From Euphorbia lathyris (taxonomy: Eukaryota; Streptophyta; Magnoliopsida; Malpighiales; Euphorbiaceae), in assembly GCF_963576675.1 (NCBI RefSeq), contig NC_088916.1, forward strand, positions 9,253,001 to 9,317,000: 64,000 nt of DNA. The letters run 5' to 3'. The notes under the pieces are model-generated. The model had not been told where the DNA came from, did no database searches, and saw nothing but the letters and a program-made list of their open reading frames with translations. The translations under genes were made by a program, and so were the position numbers. Below, piece after piece: positions 41,711-52,129 of this stretch (the first letter of the stretch is position 1; every line of letters starts with the position of its first letter).

Positions 41711-41942
41711 CTCGGTAAGCACTCTGGAAAAACTCAATAATAATAATTATAGTACTTGGAGTACTCGTACGCAATTTTATCTGCTCGGCCAAGATTTGTG
41801 GGAGACTGTTAGAGGAAATGAAATAGTGCCTCCGACGGAACAAAATGACCTTAAGAAATGGAAGGTCAAGTGTGGTAAATCTATGTATGCTTCATCAATT
41901 TCGGGGGAGGACGATTTGCTGCAACGCATCAAGGATGCTTAA
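41694..41942 (+). pseudogene. copia gag N-terminal fragment, copy 1
   Basis: ATG, then ADMSTSVSTLEKLNNNNYST, WSTRTQFYLLGQDLWETV and GKSMYASSISGEDDLLQRIK, ending DA and an immediate TAA where foreign sequence begins. This is the start of a UBN2-type gag (capsid) polyprotein. It is cut at codon 83 by an unrelated sequence in inverted orientation, so it gives at most a truncated capsid. Two further copies follow at 44393 and 47092. Confidence 0.85.
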
Positions 41943-42032
41943 TGCGCGCGGCACCTAGTGTAGAGCTTTTCCAATAACGACTAAATGTGTATTGCGGTGA
42001 ATGTTCTATGAATATGGATGTGATCTTTTAAA

Positions 42033-43762
42033 TGTTCTAACTCCACTAAACACTACGACTACTTAGGGGCAAGTGTACCCCGTCGTATCAAGTAATAATC
42101 CGTTTAAGACCGGGTATCGAATCCACGGGATTTATAATTACAAGCATTAGACGACTCGGTTTCGTATGTTATTTAAGCGGTGATTACTTTGGGGTAAAGT
42201 AAGACACAACTACACACTATCCCTAACTATTGGCGACACAGATTTATGTAGCTAAAACCCTATAAAGTAGGATGAATAACGATAAGTTATAACCACGATA
42301 AATAACGACTCTAAATGTATACAGATAATAATTTACTCTTGTAAAGACGACTAAGTGTAGTAGGACCGACCCATGAAGCACTTAGACTACGTGATTCCTA
42401 GTCAAGGCGTGTCTAATGCGGGGGAATTAGAAACTAGGGCCCGTAAGTTCCGTGGCTTGTCAATTCCTACGGTTTCCGGTTTGTCATTTCCGGTAAGGCA
42501 ACACCTATATAACTCCCTAAGGATAGCCCGAATGGCGTCGGAAATCGCGTTCTCCTACACAATAATCAATTACAAATATCAAAACAAGTAGCAAACACTA
42601 ACACGTAAAGGGAAATAGAGATTATAAATCATGAAATTATAAATATGGAATGTATATAAACGGAATACAACCAAGCCTAGTACATAGGAAGAGTACAAGC
42701 TAATTAGCACGTAAAAAGGGGAGAATCCGCCCTTGAAACTAGCTAACCGGACTCAAAGCCGTCTCCTAGGTCGTGGAGGTGGAACTCTCGAGCTTGGTGA
42801 CGAATGGTGGAGCGGAACTTCGATGGAATGCCGGAACAACCGAATAAGCTCTCGAGGTGGAGAGTTTAGCTACAAAAACTGAAACTATACTACAACAATA
42901 ATCAAAACAAGTATAGTTTGCTCTCTAGTGTATATTTGGGTGTGTCAAATGAAGTCCAAGAGCTTCCTATTTATAAACATCAAGCAAGGGCAATGTTGTA
43001 ACTTCACAAAGAACAAGTATGGAGCAACATTATTTGGTGCAGAAATCCCATGATACGCCCCGCGTGAGGTGGTCTACGCCCCGCGTAAGTGCCCATTCCG
43101 TCAGAAATCTCCTGCATGTGGACCAATTCCATGTCTTATTGTCTCAAGCACGCCCTGCGTAGCTAAAGTACGCCCCGCGTGTTTGAGTCTCTGAAGTTTT
43201 ATTGCTTGAATTGGAGCTTTTACGCTGTGCGTAGCTGAAGTACGCCCCGCGTAAAAGAGTCTCTGAGCTTTTATCATTAAAGAGTTTGCCTGGTACGCTT
43301 CGCATGTAGGATAATACGCCCCGCGTACGAAGAGTTGACTCAAAGAGACATTGCAGTCTGACTTTCAGGATTAGGCCAATTATTTCCGACATATGTCATA
43401 CGCCCCGCGTAGGATGGCATACGCCCCGCGTATGCTGAGTCAATTCCACATGGCGTCTGCGGATAAGGCAATTATTGCTGACACCATATTTCACGCCCCG
43501 CGTAAAGGATGATACGCCCCGCGTATTTGAGTAGATTTTTGCTCCTTGCTCGTACCTGAAATACAAATCTTGCGAGCCCAGTTAGCTTGACGTTTTTATT
43601 TCCTAAACTAATCAAAAACACGGAAAATTAACTGAAAGTATGAAATTTATTTTTATTTCTTTATTTTATCAAAACGCTTTATTTTTATAATTAAACTTAT
43701 TTATTTTATCCAAAATCAACTCGTAAATCACGCTAAAAGATAGGGGTAAAATACCCCTATCA
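42033..43762 (-). mobile_element. Ty3/gypsy-type LTR in inverted orientation (~1.73 kb), copy 1
   Basis: On the minus strand a purine-rich AAGTTCGAGGAGGTT precedes TGATAGGGGTATTTTACCCC, and upstream lies ACTTGAGGACAAGTAAAAC. Both features are typical of the 3' boundary of plant Tat/Athila-style gypsy elements. The other end is placed at GGAGTTAGAACA (plus-strand TGTTCTAACTCC) on TG...CA grounds. The LTR contains GATACCCGGTC...ACTTGATACGACGGGG, familiar from such LTRs, and the palindrome array described separately. 43763-44198 would be 3' internal non-coding sequence. Confidence 0.6.
43053..43525. repeat. array of 12 TACGC-CCC-GCGTA palindromes, copy 1
   Basis: The 13-bp motif TACGCCCCGCGTA (two inverted TACGC halves around CCC), exact or with one to four changes, appears about twelve times in 470 bp, mostly in pairs 15-25 bp apart. 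Open frames of about 80 codons on the minus strand here arise from the repeats and are not genes. Confidence 0.85.
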
Positions 43763-44392
43763 AACCTCCTCGAACTTTAAAGTTTTACTTGTCCTCAAGT
43801 AAAAGAAATTGAAAGACAAGGGATTGAGAAAATTAAGAAACAAACCGAAGGTTGGTTTTGCTAAGTATTTGATTTCAAAGTTATGGTTTTATGCAAAGGT
43901 TTCGGTAAGTACCTACGCAAACAATTGAGTGCAAAACTTTGTTTGAAACCTCCATGATCAAGATTAATAGGCAATATTAACGGGGGTTGATTATATTTTG
44001 AGAACCTGATAGTACCTCACCAAGGGATTTCGCTCTTTCGCTCAATTTTAGGTGGGTCGGTGTTTTAGCACTCTTCTTTGCACTTACTCGAGATCATGTT
44101 GAATTTGCATTTTCATCCGGGTTTTTCCTCCTAAAATATGGTTAGGCAACATTAAAAATGAACCCGGAGCGGGGTTGTAATGTGGGTGGCTTCTTTAGTG
44201 GTATCAGAGCGGGCGGTCAGGGACCGGTACGTGGTCGAGTGCAAGCAAGCGGTCAGGGACCGGGAGTCGAGTGCTTCAGAAGTTCGCGATCCGGGATCGT
44301 GGTGGTACGAGGTATTTTTAGCGCGCAGTCCGGGACTGTAAAAATTATTAATCGGTGTTACTTGGTTAATTAAAGGAGATAACCAAGTCGTG

Positions 44393-44641
44393 ATGGCAGA
44401 CATGTCTACCTCCGTAAGCACTCTGGAAAAACTCAATAATAATAATTATAGTACTTGGAGTACTCGTATGCAATTTTATCTGCTCGGCCAAGATTTGTGG
44501 GAGACTGTTAGAGGAAATGAAACAGTGCCTCCGACGGAACAAAATGACCTTAAGAAATGGAAGGTCAAGTGTGGTAAATCTATGTATGCTTCATCAATTT
44601 CGGGGGAGGACGATTTGCTGCAACGCATCAAGGATGCTTAA
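44393..44641 (+). pseudogene. copia gag N-terminal fragment, copy 2
   Basis: Same 82 residues as the fragment at 41694 with two differences (TRTQ to TRMQ, GNEI to GNET), ending at the same foreign junction and TAA. Confidence 0.85.
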
Positions 44642-45751
44642 TGCGCGCGGCACCTAGTGTAGAGCTTTTCCAATAACGACTAAATGTGTATTGCGGTGAA
44701 TGTTCTATGAATATGGATGTGATCTTTTAAATGTTCTAACTCCACTAAACACTACGACTACTTAGGGGCAAGTGTACCCCGTCGTATCAAGTAATAATCC
44801 GTTTAAGACCGGGTATCGAATCCACGGGATTTATAATTACAAGCATTAGACGACTCGGTTTCGTATGTTATTTAAGCGGTGATTACTTTGGGGTAAAGTA
44901 AGACACAACTACACACTATCCCTAACTATTGGCGACACAGATTTATGTAGCTAAAACCCTATAAAGTAGGATGAATAACGATAAGTTATAACCACGATAA
45001 ATAACGACTCTAAATGTATACAGATAATAATTTACTCTTGTAAAGACGACTAAGTGTAGTAGGACCGACCCATGAAGCACTTAGACTACGTGATTCCTAG
45101 TCAAGGCGTGTCTAATGCGGGGGAATTAGAAACTAGGGCCCGTAAGTTCCGTGGCTTGTCAATTCCTACGGTTTCCGGTTTGTCATTTCCGGTAAGGCAA
45201 CACCTATATAACTCCCTAAGGATAGCCCGAATGGCGTCGGAAATCGCGTTCTCCTACACAATAATCAATTACAAATATCAAAACAAGTAGCAAACACTAA
45301 CACGTAAAGGGAAATAGAGATTATAAATCATGAAATTATAAATATGGAATGTATATAAACGGAATACAACCAAGCCTAGTACATAGGAAGAGTACAAGCT
45401 AATTAGCACGTAAAAAGGGGAGAATCCGCCCTTGAAACTAGCTAACCGGACTCAAAGCCGTCTCCTAGGTCGTGGAGGTGGAACTCTCGAGCTTGGTGAC
45501 GAATGGTGGAGCGGAACTTCGATGGAATGCCGGAACAACCGAATAAGCTCTCGAGGTGGAGAGTTTAGCTACAAAAACTGAAACTATACTACAACAATAA
45601 TCAAAACAAGTATAGTTTGCTCTCTAGTGTATATTTGGGTGTGTCAAATGAAGTCCAAGAGCTTCCTATTTATAAACATCAAGCAAGGGCAATGTTGTAA
45701 CTTCACAAAGCACAAGTATGGAGCAACATTATTTGGTGCAGAAATCCCATG

Positions 45752-46224
45752 ATACGCCCCGCGTGAGGTGGTCTACGCCCCGCGTAAGTGCCCATTCCGT
45801 CAGAAATCTCCTGCATGTGGACCAATTCCATGTCTTATTGTCTCAAGCACGCCCTGCGTAGCTAAAGTACGCCCCGCGTGTTTGAGTCTCTGAAGTTTTA
45901 TTGCTTGAATTGGAGCTTTTACGCTGTGCGTAGCTGAAGTACGCCCCGCGTAAAAGAGTCTCTGAGCTTTTATCATTGAAGAGTTTGCCTGGTACGCTTC
46001 GCATGTAGGATAATACGCCCCGCGTACGAAGAGTTGACTCAAAGAGACATTGCAGTCTGACTTTCAGGATTAGGCCAATTATTTCCGACATATGTCATAC
46101 GCCCCGCGTAGGATGGCATACGCCCCGCGTATGCTGAGTCAATTCCACATGGCGTCTGCGGATAAGGCAATTATTGCTGACACCATATTTCACGCCCCGC
46201 GTAAAGGATGATACGCCCCGCGTA
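45752..46224. repeat. array of 12 TACGC-CCC-GCGTA palindromes, copy 2
   Basis: Exact positional copy of the 43053-43525 array, 2699 bp downstream, with the same twelve variants in the same order. Confidence 0.85.
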
Positions 46225-47091
46225 TTTGAGTAGATTTTTGCTCCTTGCTCGTACCTGAAATACAAATCTTGCGAGCCCAGTTAGCTTGACGTTTTTATTT
46301 CCTAAACTAATCAAAAACACGGAAAATTAACTGAAAGTATGAAATTTATTTTTATTTCTTTATTTTATCAAAACGCTTTATTTTTATAATTAAACTTATT
46401 TATTTTATCCAAAATCAACTCGTAAATCACGCTAAAAGATAGGGGTAAAATACCCCTATCAAACCTCCTCGAACTTTAAAGTTTTACTTGTCCTCAAGTA
46501 AAAGAAATTGAAAGACAAGGGATTGAGAAAATTAAGAAACAAACCGAAGGTTGGTTTTGCTAAGTATTTGATTTCAAAGTTATGGTTTTATGCAAAGGTT
46601 TCGGTAAGTACCTACGCAAACAATTGAGTGCAAAACTTTGTTTGAAACCTCCATGATCAAGATTAATAGGTAATATTAACGGGGGTTGATTATATTTTGA
46701 GAACCTGATAGTACCTCACCAAGGGATTTCGCTCTTTCGCTCAATTTTAGGTGGGTCGGTGTTTTAGCACTCTTCTTTGCACTTACTCGAGATCATGTTG
46801 AATTTGCATTTTCATCCGGGTTTTTCCTCCTAAAATATGGTTAGGCAACATTAAAAATGAACCCGGAGCGGGGTTGTAATGTGGGTGGCTTCTTTAGTGG
46901 TATCAGAGCGGGCGGTCAGGGACCGGTACGTGGTCGAGTGCAAGCAAGCGGTCAGGGACCGGGAGTCGAGTGCTTCAGAAGTTCGCGATCCGGGATCGTG
47001 GTGGTACGAGGTATTTTTAGCGCGCAGTCCGGGACTGTAAAAATTATTAATCGGTGTTACTTGGTTAATTAAAGGAGATAACCAAGTCGTG

Positions 47092-48021
47092 ATGGCAGAC
47101 ATGTCTACCTCGGTAAGCACTCTGGAAAAACTCAATAATAATAATTATAGTACTTGGAGTACTCGTATGTAATTTTATCTGCTCGGCCAAGATTTGTGGG
47201 AGACTGTTGGAGGAAATGAAACAGCGCCTCTGACGGAACAAAATGACCTTAAGAAATGGAAGGTCAAGTGTGGTAAAGCTATGTATGCTTTATCAATTTC
47301 GGTGGAGGACGATTTGCTGCAACGCATCAAGGATGCTAAAAACCCCAAAGAAGCATGGGACACTCTTGCCGGAGTATTTGCAAGAACAAACGATGCCAAG
47401 CTCCAACAACTCGAGAACGAGTTATTGTCGGTCTCGCAAAACGACATGACGGTGAGTCAATACTTTACTAAAGTTAAAACTTTATGTAAAGAAATTTCAA
47501 AATTGGATCCTGAAAATAAAATTACTGAAACAAGAATGAGAAGAATAATAGTCCATGGGTTGCGTCCCGAATTTAACGCGCTTGTTACGGCAACCCGTGG
47601 ATGGGCTAAAGAGCCAAGTTTAAATGAATTAGAAAATACCTTGGCTAATCAAGAGGCTCTAGACAAGCAAATGTCTAAAGTCTCAGTCAATGATGAAGAT
47701 AAAGCTCTTTTTAGCAATAAAAAGAGCAAGGATCAAAAAATGACGAGATCGAGAAATGGCGAAAGATTCAAACAAGGATGGCAGAAAAGGCAACAAGGAG
47801 GGAGTTGGCAACAAGGGGGAGCTCACCACAACCACAAGCAAACACACGAGAAGACACATTGACACAAGAACGACCAATGCTATAATTATGGCAAAAGAGG
47901 CCACTATGCTCGAGACTGCAGATACAAGAAAGTAGAAGGAAATGCTGCAACATCCACACATGCTCAAGATGAAAGAGAAGAAGATTGGGACTTCGAGGCT
48001 TCGTGTGCAATTATACAACCA
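47092..48021 (+). pseudogene. copia gag (UBN2 capsid and zinc knuckle)
   Basis: From ATG 47092 the frame matches the two upstream fragments. At codon 27 a TAA (47170-47172) replaces the CAA present in both other copies. It then continues through WETVGGNETAPLTEQNDLKK, DAKNPKEAWDTLAGVFARTN, QLENELLSVSQNDMTVSQYF, MRRIIVHGLRPEFNALVTAT, GWAKEPSLNELENTLANQEA, and basic RSRNGERFKQGWQKRQQG. A TGA at 47860 interrupts before the zinc knuckle, which reads CYNYGKRGHYARDC: the second Cys of CX2CX4HX4C is Tyr. Gag forms the virus-like particle of the retrotransposon. The frame has nonsense changes but no frameshift. Confidence 0.85.
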
Positions 48022-48405
48022 ATGACATATGACATAGACATGCCCTCCAAAGCAAATGCACATGATGAGCTAGCATTTACCACTGTAAGTAATAATTTTA
48101 TCAATTATCATAATGATTGGATAGTGGACTCTGGATGCTCTAATCATATGACAGGAGATAAGGAAAAATTATCAAGCATGACAGAGTATAAAGGGGAGCG
48201 AGTTGTTGTCACCGCGAACAACTCAAAACTACCAATCACACATGTTGGGAAGATGATGGTCGTGCTTCGATACAACTCTAAGGAAGTGCAATTGGAGAAT
48301 GTATTCCATGTACCTGGGATGACAAAGAACTTGATATCAGTGTCGCAGTTGACATCCTCAGGCAACTACGTGGTATTTGGTCCGAACGACGTGAAGGTGT
48401 ATTGA
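48022..48405 (+). pseudogene. copia aspartic protease region
   Basis: In the same frame as gag. Contains DWIVDSGCSNHMTGDKEKL with the DSG catalytic triad of pepsin-like retroelement proteases, then VVVTANNSKLPITHVGKM, LENVFHVPGMTKNLISVSQL and VVFGPNDVKVY, ending at TGA (48403-48405). This enzyme would cut the polyprotein. The stop separates it from the integrase. Confidence 0.85.
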
Positions 48406-48945
48406 AGTTTGAGGCCAACAAGCACACCACTTATGGAGGGAAGAAAACTTCAGTCTGTCTATGTAATGTCAGCACAAACAGCCTATGTAGACAAATCTAG
48501 AAAGAATGAGACAGCTGATCTGTGGCATGCACGCTTGGGACACGTGAGCTATCATAAGTTGAAGGTGATGATGAAGAAGTCGATGCTTAATGGACTTCCA
48601 CAACTTGATGTTCGAGATGACATAGTATGTGCCGGATGCCAATTCGGGAAAGCACACCAGTTGTCGTATGAAGATTCTCAGTATCGAGCAAAGGAGCCGC
48701 TCGAGTTGGTGCACTCTGATGTATTTGGTCGTGTGAAGCAACCATCAGTTAGTGGTCATCAATACATGATAACATTTATTGATGATTTCTCAAGGTACAT
48801 GTGGGTGTACTTTTTGAAAAACAAATCAGAAGCATTTAGCAAGTTCCAAGAGTTCAAGGAGAAGGTCGAGAAGGAACTTGATAGAAAGATCCAATGCCTT
48901 CGCACTGACAATGGAGGAGAGTATACTTCGCATGAGTTCTTTAGC
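48406..48945 (+). pseudogene. copia integrase, N-terminal part
   Basis: Same frame again after the TGA. Gag-pre-integrase zinc-binding residues are seen as ADLWHARLGHVSYHKL (H and H) and CAGCQFGKAH (C and C). The rve catalytic core follows: LELVHSDVFG (first Asp), ITFIDDFSRYMWVYFLKNKS, and CLRTDNGGEYTSHEF (second Asp). The third catalytic residue, Glu, lies downstream and is missing because the element ends at 48945-48957. Integrase would insert the cDNA; this one cannot. Confidence 0.85.
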
Positions 48946-48975
48946 CATCCGAGGTCGTTTAGCCATCCGAGGTCG
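48940..48975. repeat. 18-bp direct repeat at the copia truncation point
   Basis: TTTAGCCATCCGAGGTCG occurs twice head to tail. It marks the switch from copia integrase to LTR-like sequence. Confidence 0.85.
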
Positions 48976-49260
48976 TTAAGGGCCTCAAATCTGCCTTTTT
49001 GTGTTTTATCGCACTTTTCCTGTTTTGTTGTTTTCCTTTTAGGTTTCAGATTAGCTTTTATGTGTCAGCCTATATAAAGGCTCGACCCCCACCTTATGTA
49101 AGGCATTTATCCATTAATAAAAATTTCAGAGTTTAATCTCTTTCTTCTAATTTTCGTTAGTCGTGCGCGATTCAACGATAGTTGACGGTTTTAAGCTTTG
49201 TTCGTGCGCGAACATTCGTTTAGAACGAAAGTCTGTTTATTCCGCTGCATCATATATGCT
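48976..49260 (+). mobile_element. LTR-like fragment of another retroelement
   Basis: Contains a TATA box in CCTATATAAAGGCTCG (about 49069-49085), a polyadenylation-like AATAAAAATTTC about 35 bp later, and GTGCGCGATTCAACGATAG-type sequence ending near CCGCTGCATCA. This is the layout of an LTR (U3-R-U5). No partner LTR was found in the window. Confidence 0.5.
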
Positions 49261-49389
49261 CTCGATTTCTAAACTTGACAGGCATTCACAGAACGATGCA
49301 CTTAAGGTCCTCTGTTTAGCATTCGATAAAACAAGCTTACAAACTCGTCCGCCAGAATTGCAAATGGCAGCTCTGGGAATGATCAGGTT

Positions 49390-50160
49390 TATTCTTTTGG
49401 ACGTCGGAATGGCTCATTCCAACAGTAGCGGATCGGCTTGAAATCCCTCTTCCTGATAGAGCATGACTGTCAGAAAAGGTTGCTGATTTTTGAACGAATG
49501 GTACTTGAGATTTTCTACCTGCTTTCCCGTATGAGGTTGAGTTAGCCATGCAGTCTCTTCGTGGTAGTGGGGATTTAGTTGATGTTTGCTTTTGGTGTTC
49601 GACAACCGATGGTCATTTCTCTGTTGCCTTATTTTATCTTTGGTTACTGCAACCCATGGTTGTTCATCCTATCAGTTTAATTTGGCAATCATATATTCCC
49701 CTCTCGCATTCTTTCATTTGCTGGCGAGCCTTTAGGGGTTCCATTCCGACACATGACCTTTTGCAAGCATGTGGTTTACCCATGGTCTCCGGTGGTTGTT
49801 TCTGCCAGAGACAGGTGGAGTCTATTGATCATATTATGGTAGAATATGCTTTTCCTTATCAAATCTGGAAGAACATTTCCGCTTTGTTTGGTCATCGTTT
49901 GACTATGGTGCATAGCCTTCAAGAGATCCTACTTCAGGCCATCAGTTTCCAGTTCAGCTCGCAGATTCTAGCTTTAATTTGTGGCGTAGTGCCATTGTTC
50001 ATGGGGTTTGGGTCATCTGGCAGGCACGGAATGGGAATTTATTTAACAATGTGGTCCCGAATATTCACGTGTCTCTTCGGTTACTTTGGAATCAAATCCG
50101 CAGTTCTGATATGACAGGTTGTTACCGTAATTCTTGACAATTGATCCTTGGCTAATCTTC
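49390..50160 (+). mobile_element. L1-type LINE fragment (zf-RVT end of ORF2)
   Basis: Coding signal begins near 49400 (VADRLEIPLPD in one frame) and continues in the 49548-50114 frame with SLIWQSYIPLSHSFICWRAF, RGSIPTHDLLQACGLPM, CFCQRQVESIDHIMVEYAF and YQIWKNISALFG, the zf-RVT pattern. After a frame change, LWRSAIVHGVWVIWQARNGN and VSLRLLWNQIRSSDMTG match the stretch that precedes the LINE RNase H domain. It is cut at both ends, with no A-tail or target duplication seen. It is a different lineage from the 17-kb LINE. Confidence 0.75.
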
Positions 50161-51446
50161 CAGTCACCTGAAAACTACAATAGACGTCAGAGAAGAGGTG
50201 TGAGTTCCGGCGAACCCTCTCTGATGTTAAAGTTAGTGATATTACGGAATATCGAGCTAACATAATTATAGAAATAGAATTCTTATAACTGAAAATGAGA
50301 TACTCGGGATTTTGGAATGCATATGCTATTTATAGATAATTTGAGATGCATTTAAGACACGTGGCAGCTCATGATAGGCCGTAGGATCCTATCTTTGTGT
50401 GCCAATGTATTTCTGAAAGTGAGGAGCGTGTGTTTGGAATCAAGCGTGTTGATTGATCCACGTGTCTATAAACACCCTTCCGAATATGGCCTTCGTCGAT
50501 ATTAAGATGTCCGAAACTTTGACTTTGGTCAATGTTGAATAGGCCAAGGCCATCTGAGGTCTTCAGGTCATGATATCGCTTTCTAATAAAAGCCAGATGA
50601 CTTAATACCATATGAGATGTCCCCCTATTTAAATTATGAAACTCTTTTAGGTTTTTCGTGAATGACATGCGGAGTGTTCCTTTTGCACAAATAACGTCAT
50701 CGTCATCATTACAGAGCCGTCATATTTAAAGACTCATAATAATGACAGACGTGTTTGCTTATATTCCCAAGATAGATGTTTGAGCTGCTTATGCCTTTCA
50801 TCTTATAAATCATTCCCATTCTCCAAGAGCTCGTCCTTTCCGATCAAGGACTTAATATCTCAATTTGAAATATTAAAACCTTAATGTGTTAAAAAAATAC
50901 ATTATTTAATATACACATTTAAAAGATTAAGGGGTGAATCAATAAAATATATATTTAACAAAAACTTAAATATTTTTAACACTTATAGCTAGGAACAATT
51001 TTATCCTAATGTCTAACATGATTCAACTTTACTTCTAATTGCAGCCAAGAGCAATTTTACTTCTAATATTGGCAAGTTGAGTTATTATGAAACACAAATA
51101 TTTTTTTTTTCTTATTGTGCACCAATTGCATATCAGTTGGTTCTGAAAAAAGATTTTATATTTTTTGTGATTTAATAATAAATTGAAGATTAATATTTAT
51201 AAATTCAATAAAATATTTGAATTTTTTGCCCCAACTTGTACAAAAGGCATTATATATTTTTTTTATTCACGTCTAACTATATGTTTGTATCTGTTACTAA
51301 TTAGTGATAAAACACACTCATGTTAAGTGTAGATGATAAGATTCATGATCGAGAAGCAAGTTTGATGAATTATTGCTTAAATTGACCCAACTTATCAACG
51401 TGAGGGATAAAGTTACTCTTGCCTGCCAACAGGCAGAGATAAAATT
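50160..51446. other. repeat-like promoter-style sequence, then AT-rich DNA; no gene
   Basis: 50160-50700 contains GACGTCAGAGAAGAGGTGTG, GGCGAACCCTC, a minus-strand TATA-like ATCTATAAATAGC near 50325 and ACGTGGCAG. It may be part of an LTR on the minus strand. 50880-51446 is plain AT-rich DNA. Confidence 0.4.
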
Positions 51447-52050
51447 GATTTTTAACCAAATATAAATACTGCCACTTACAGGAACTGTCACACCTAAACA
51501 AGCAACTCTAAAAGTTTGAATACAAGGCGCGGTTAATTTTGTACCAGTTACAACTCTTTAAGAAAAAAAAATACTTAAAATATTAATAAATATACTGGTG
51601 ATTTTCAACAAAATATAAATACTGCCACTTAGAAGAACTCGCACACCAAAACAAGCAGCTCTAAAAGTTTGAATCCAAGAGGTTTTGAGGGTGTGTCTTT
51701 CAAGTGTTAGAGATATTAATCATCAAGATGCCAATTAATAAATTATAGCTTCAGATTCTTTAAGATAAAAAATCCTTAGAATATCAATAAAACACATGAT
51801 GATTTTTAACCAAATATAAATACTGCCACTTACAGGAACTGTCACACCTAAACAAGCAGCTCTAAAAGTTTGAATACAAGGTGCAGTTAATTTTGTACCA
51901 GTTACAACTCTTTAAGAAAAAATAAATACTTAAAATATTAATAAAATATACTGGTGATTTTCAACAAAATATGAATACTGCCACTTAGAAGAACTCGCAC
52001 ACCAAAACAAGCAGCTCTAAAAGTTTGAATACAAGGTGCCGTTAATGGTT
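51447..52050. repeat. higher-order tandem repeat (period ~354 bp, two half-units each)
   Basis: The phrase AATACTGCCACTTACAGGAA opens half-unit a (51447, 51801), and AATACTGCCACTTAGAAGAA opens half-unit b (51600, 51956). Both continue with AGCTCTAAAAGTTTGAAT. The pair a-b is repeated about 1.7 times. Non-coding. Confidence 0.8.
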
Positions 52051-52129
52051 TTGAGGGTGGGTTTTATCCGTGGATGACATATAAAGAGAGTTTAGGAATC
52101 TCAGATATCTACTCTCAATCTAAGATATG

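Larger units (their letters stand above)
41507..44198. repeat. 2.69-kb tandem repeat, unit 1 (PBS + leader + gag start + inverted gypsy-like piece)
   Basis: The unit begins at the primer-binding site TGGTATCAGAGC and runs to CTTCTTTAG, where the next TGGTATCAGAGC begins. Unit 2 (44199-46897, 2699 bp) is nearly identical; unit 1 lacks 7 bp in the leader near 41569. A third, partial unit starts at 46898 and continues into the full gag. Confidence 0.9.
44199..46897. repeat. 2.7-kb tandem repeat, unit 2
   Basis: Near-identical to unit 1. It includes a second primer-binding site (44199), leader, gag start (44393-44641), inverted gypsy-type LTR (about 44732-46461) and 3' internal piece. Visible differences are single bases (for example gag codon for ATA/ACA in GNE-V/T and AAGAACAAG/AAGCACAAG). 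Confidence 0.9.
46898..48957 (+). mobile_element. Ty1/copia internal region, truncated in integrase
   Basis: A third primer-binding site (46898) and leader lead into one continuous gag-protease-integrase frame (from ATG at 47092). The element stops in the integrase core. Reverse transcriptase, RNase H and the 3' LTR are absent; unrelated LTR-like sequence follows a repeated 18-bp junction. Confidence 0.85.

Noticed and set aside
42373..42591. 72-codon frame duplicated at 45072-45290 as a small gene
   Set aside because: Located inside the inverted gypsy-type LTR and copied with the 2.7-kb unit; no protein signature.
43101..43392. Minus-strand frames of about 80 codons with repeated GAYFSYA-type phrases, also at 45800-46091
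   Set aside because: The repeated residues are translations of the TACGCCCCGCGTA array in an LTR, not a repeat protein.
43053..43525. Regularly spaced repeats considered as a CRISPR-like array
   Set aside because: The repeat is only 13 bp, variable and palindromic, with irregular spacers; it sits in a retrotransposon LTR of a plant genome and no cas genes exist here.
47683..48063. Minus-strand 126-codon frame with many hydrophobic residues, resembling a membrane protein
   Set aside because: It lies antisense to copia gag and protease, whose plus-strand domains are clear. Hydrophobicity is a by-product of the opposite strand.
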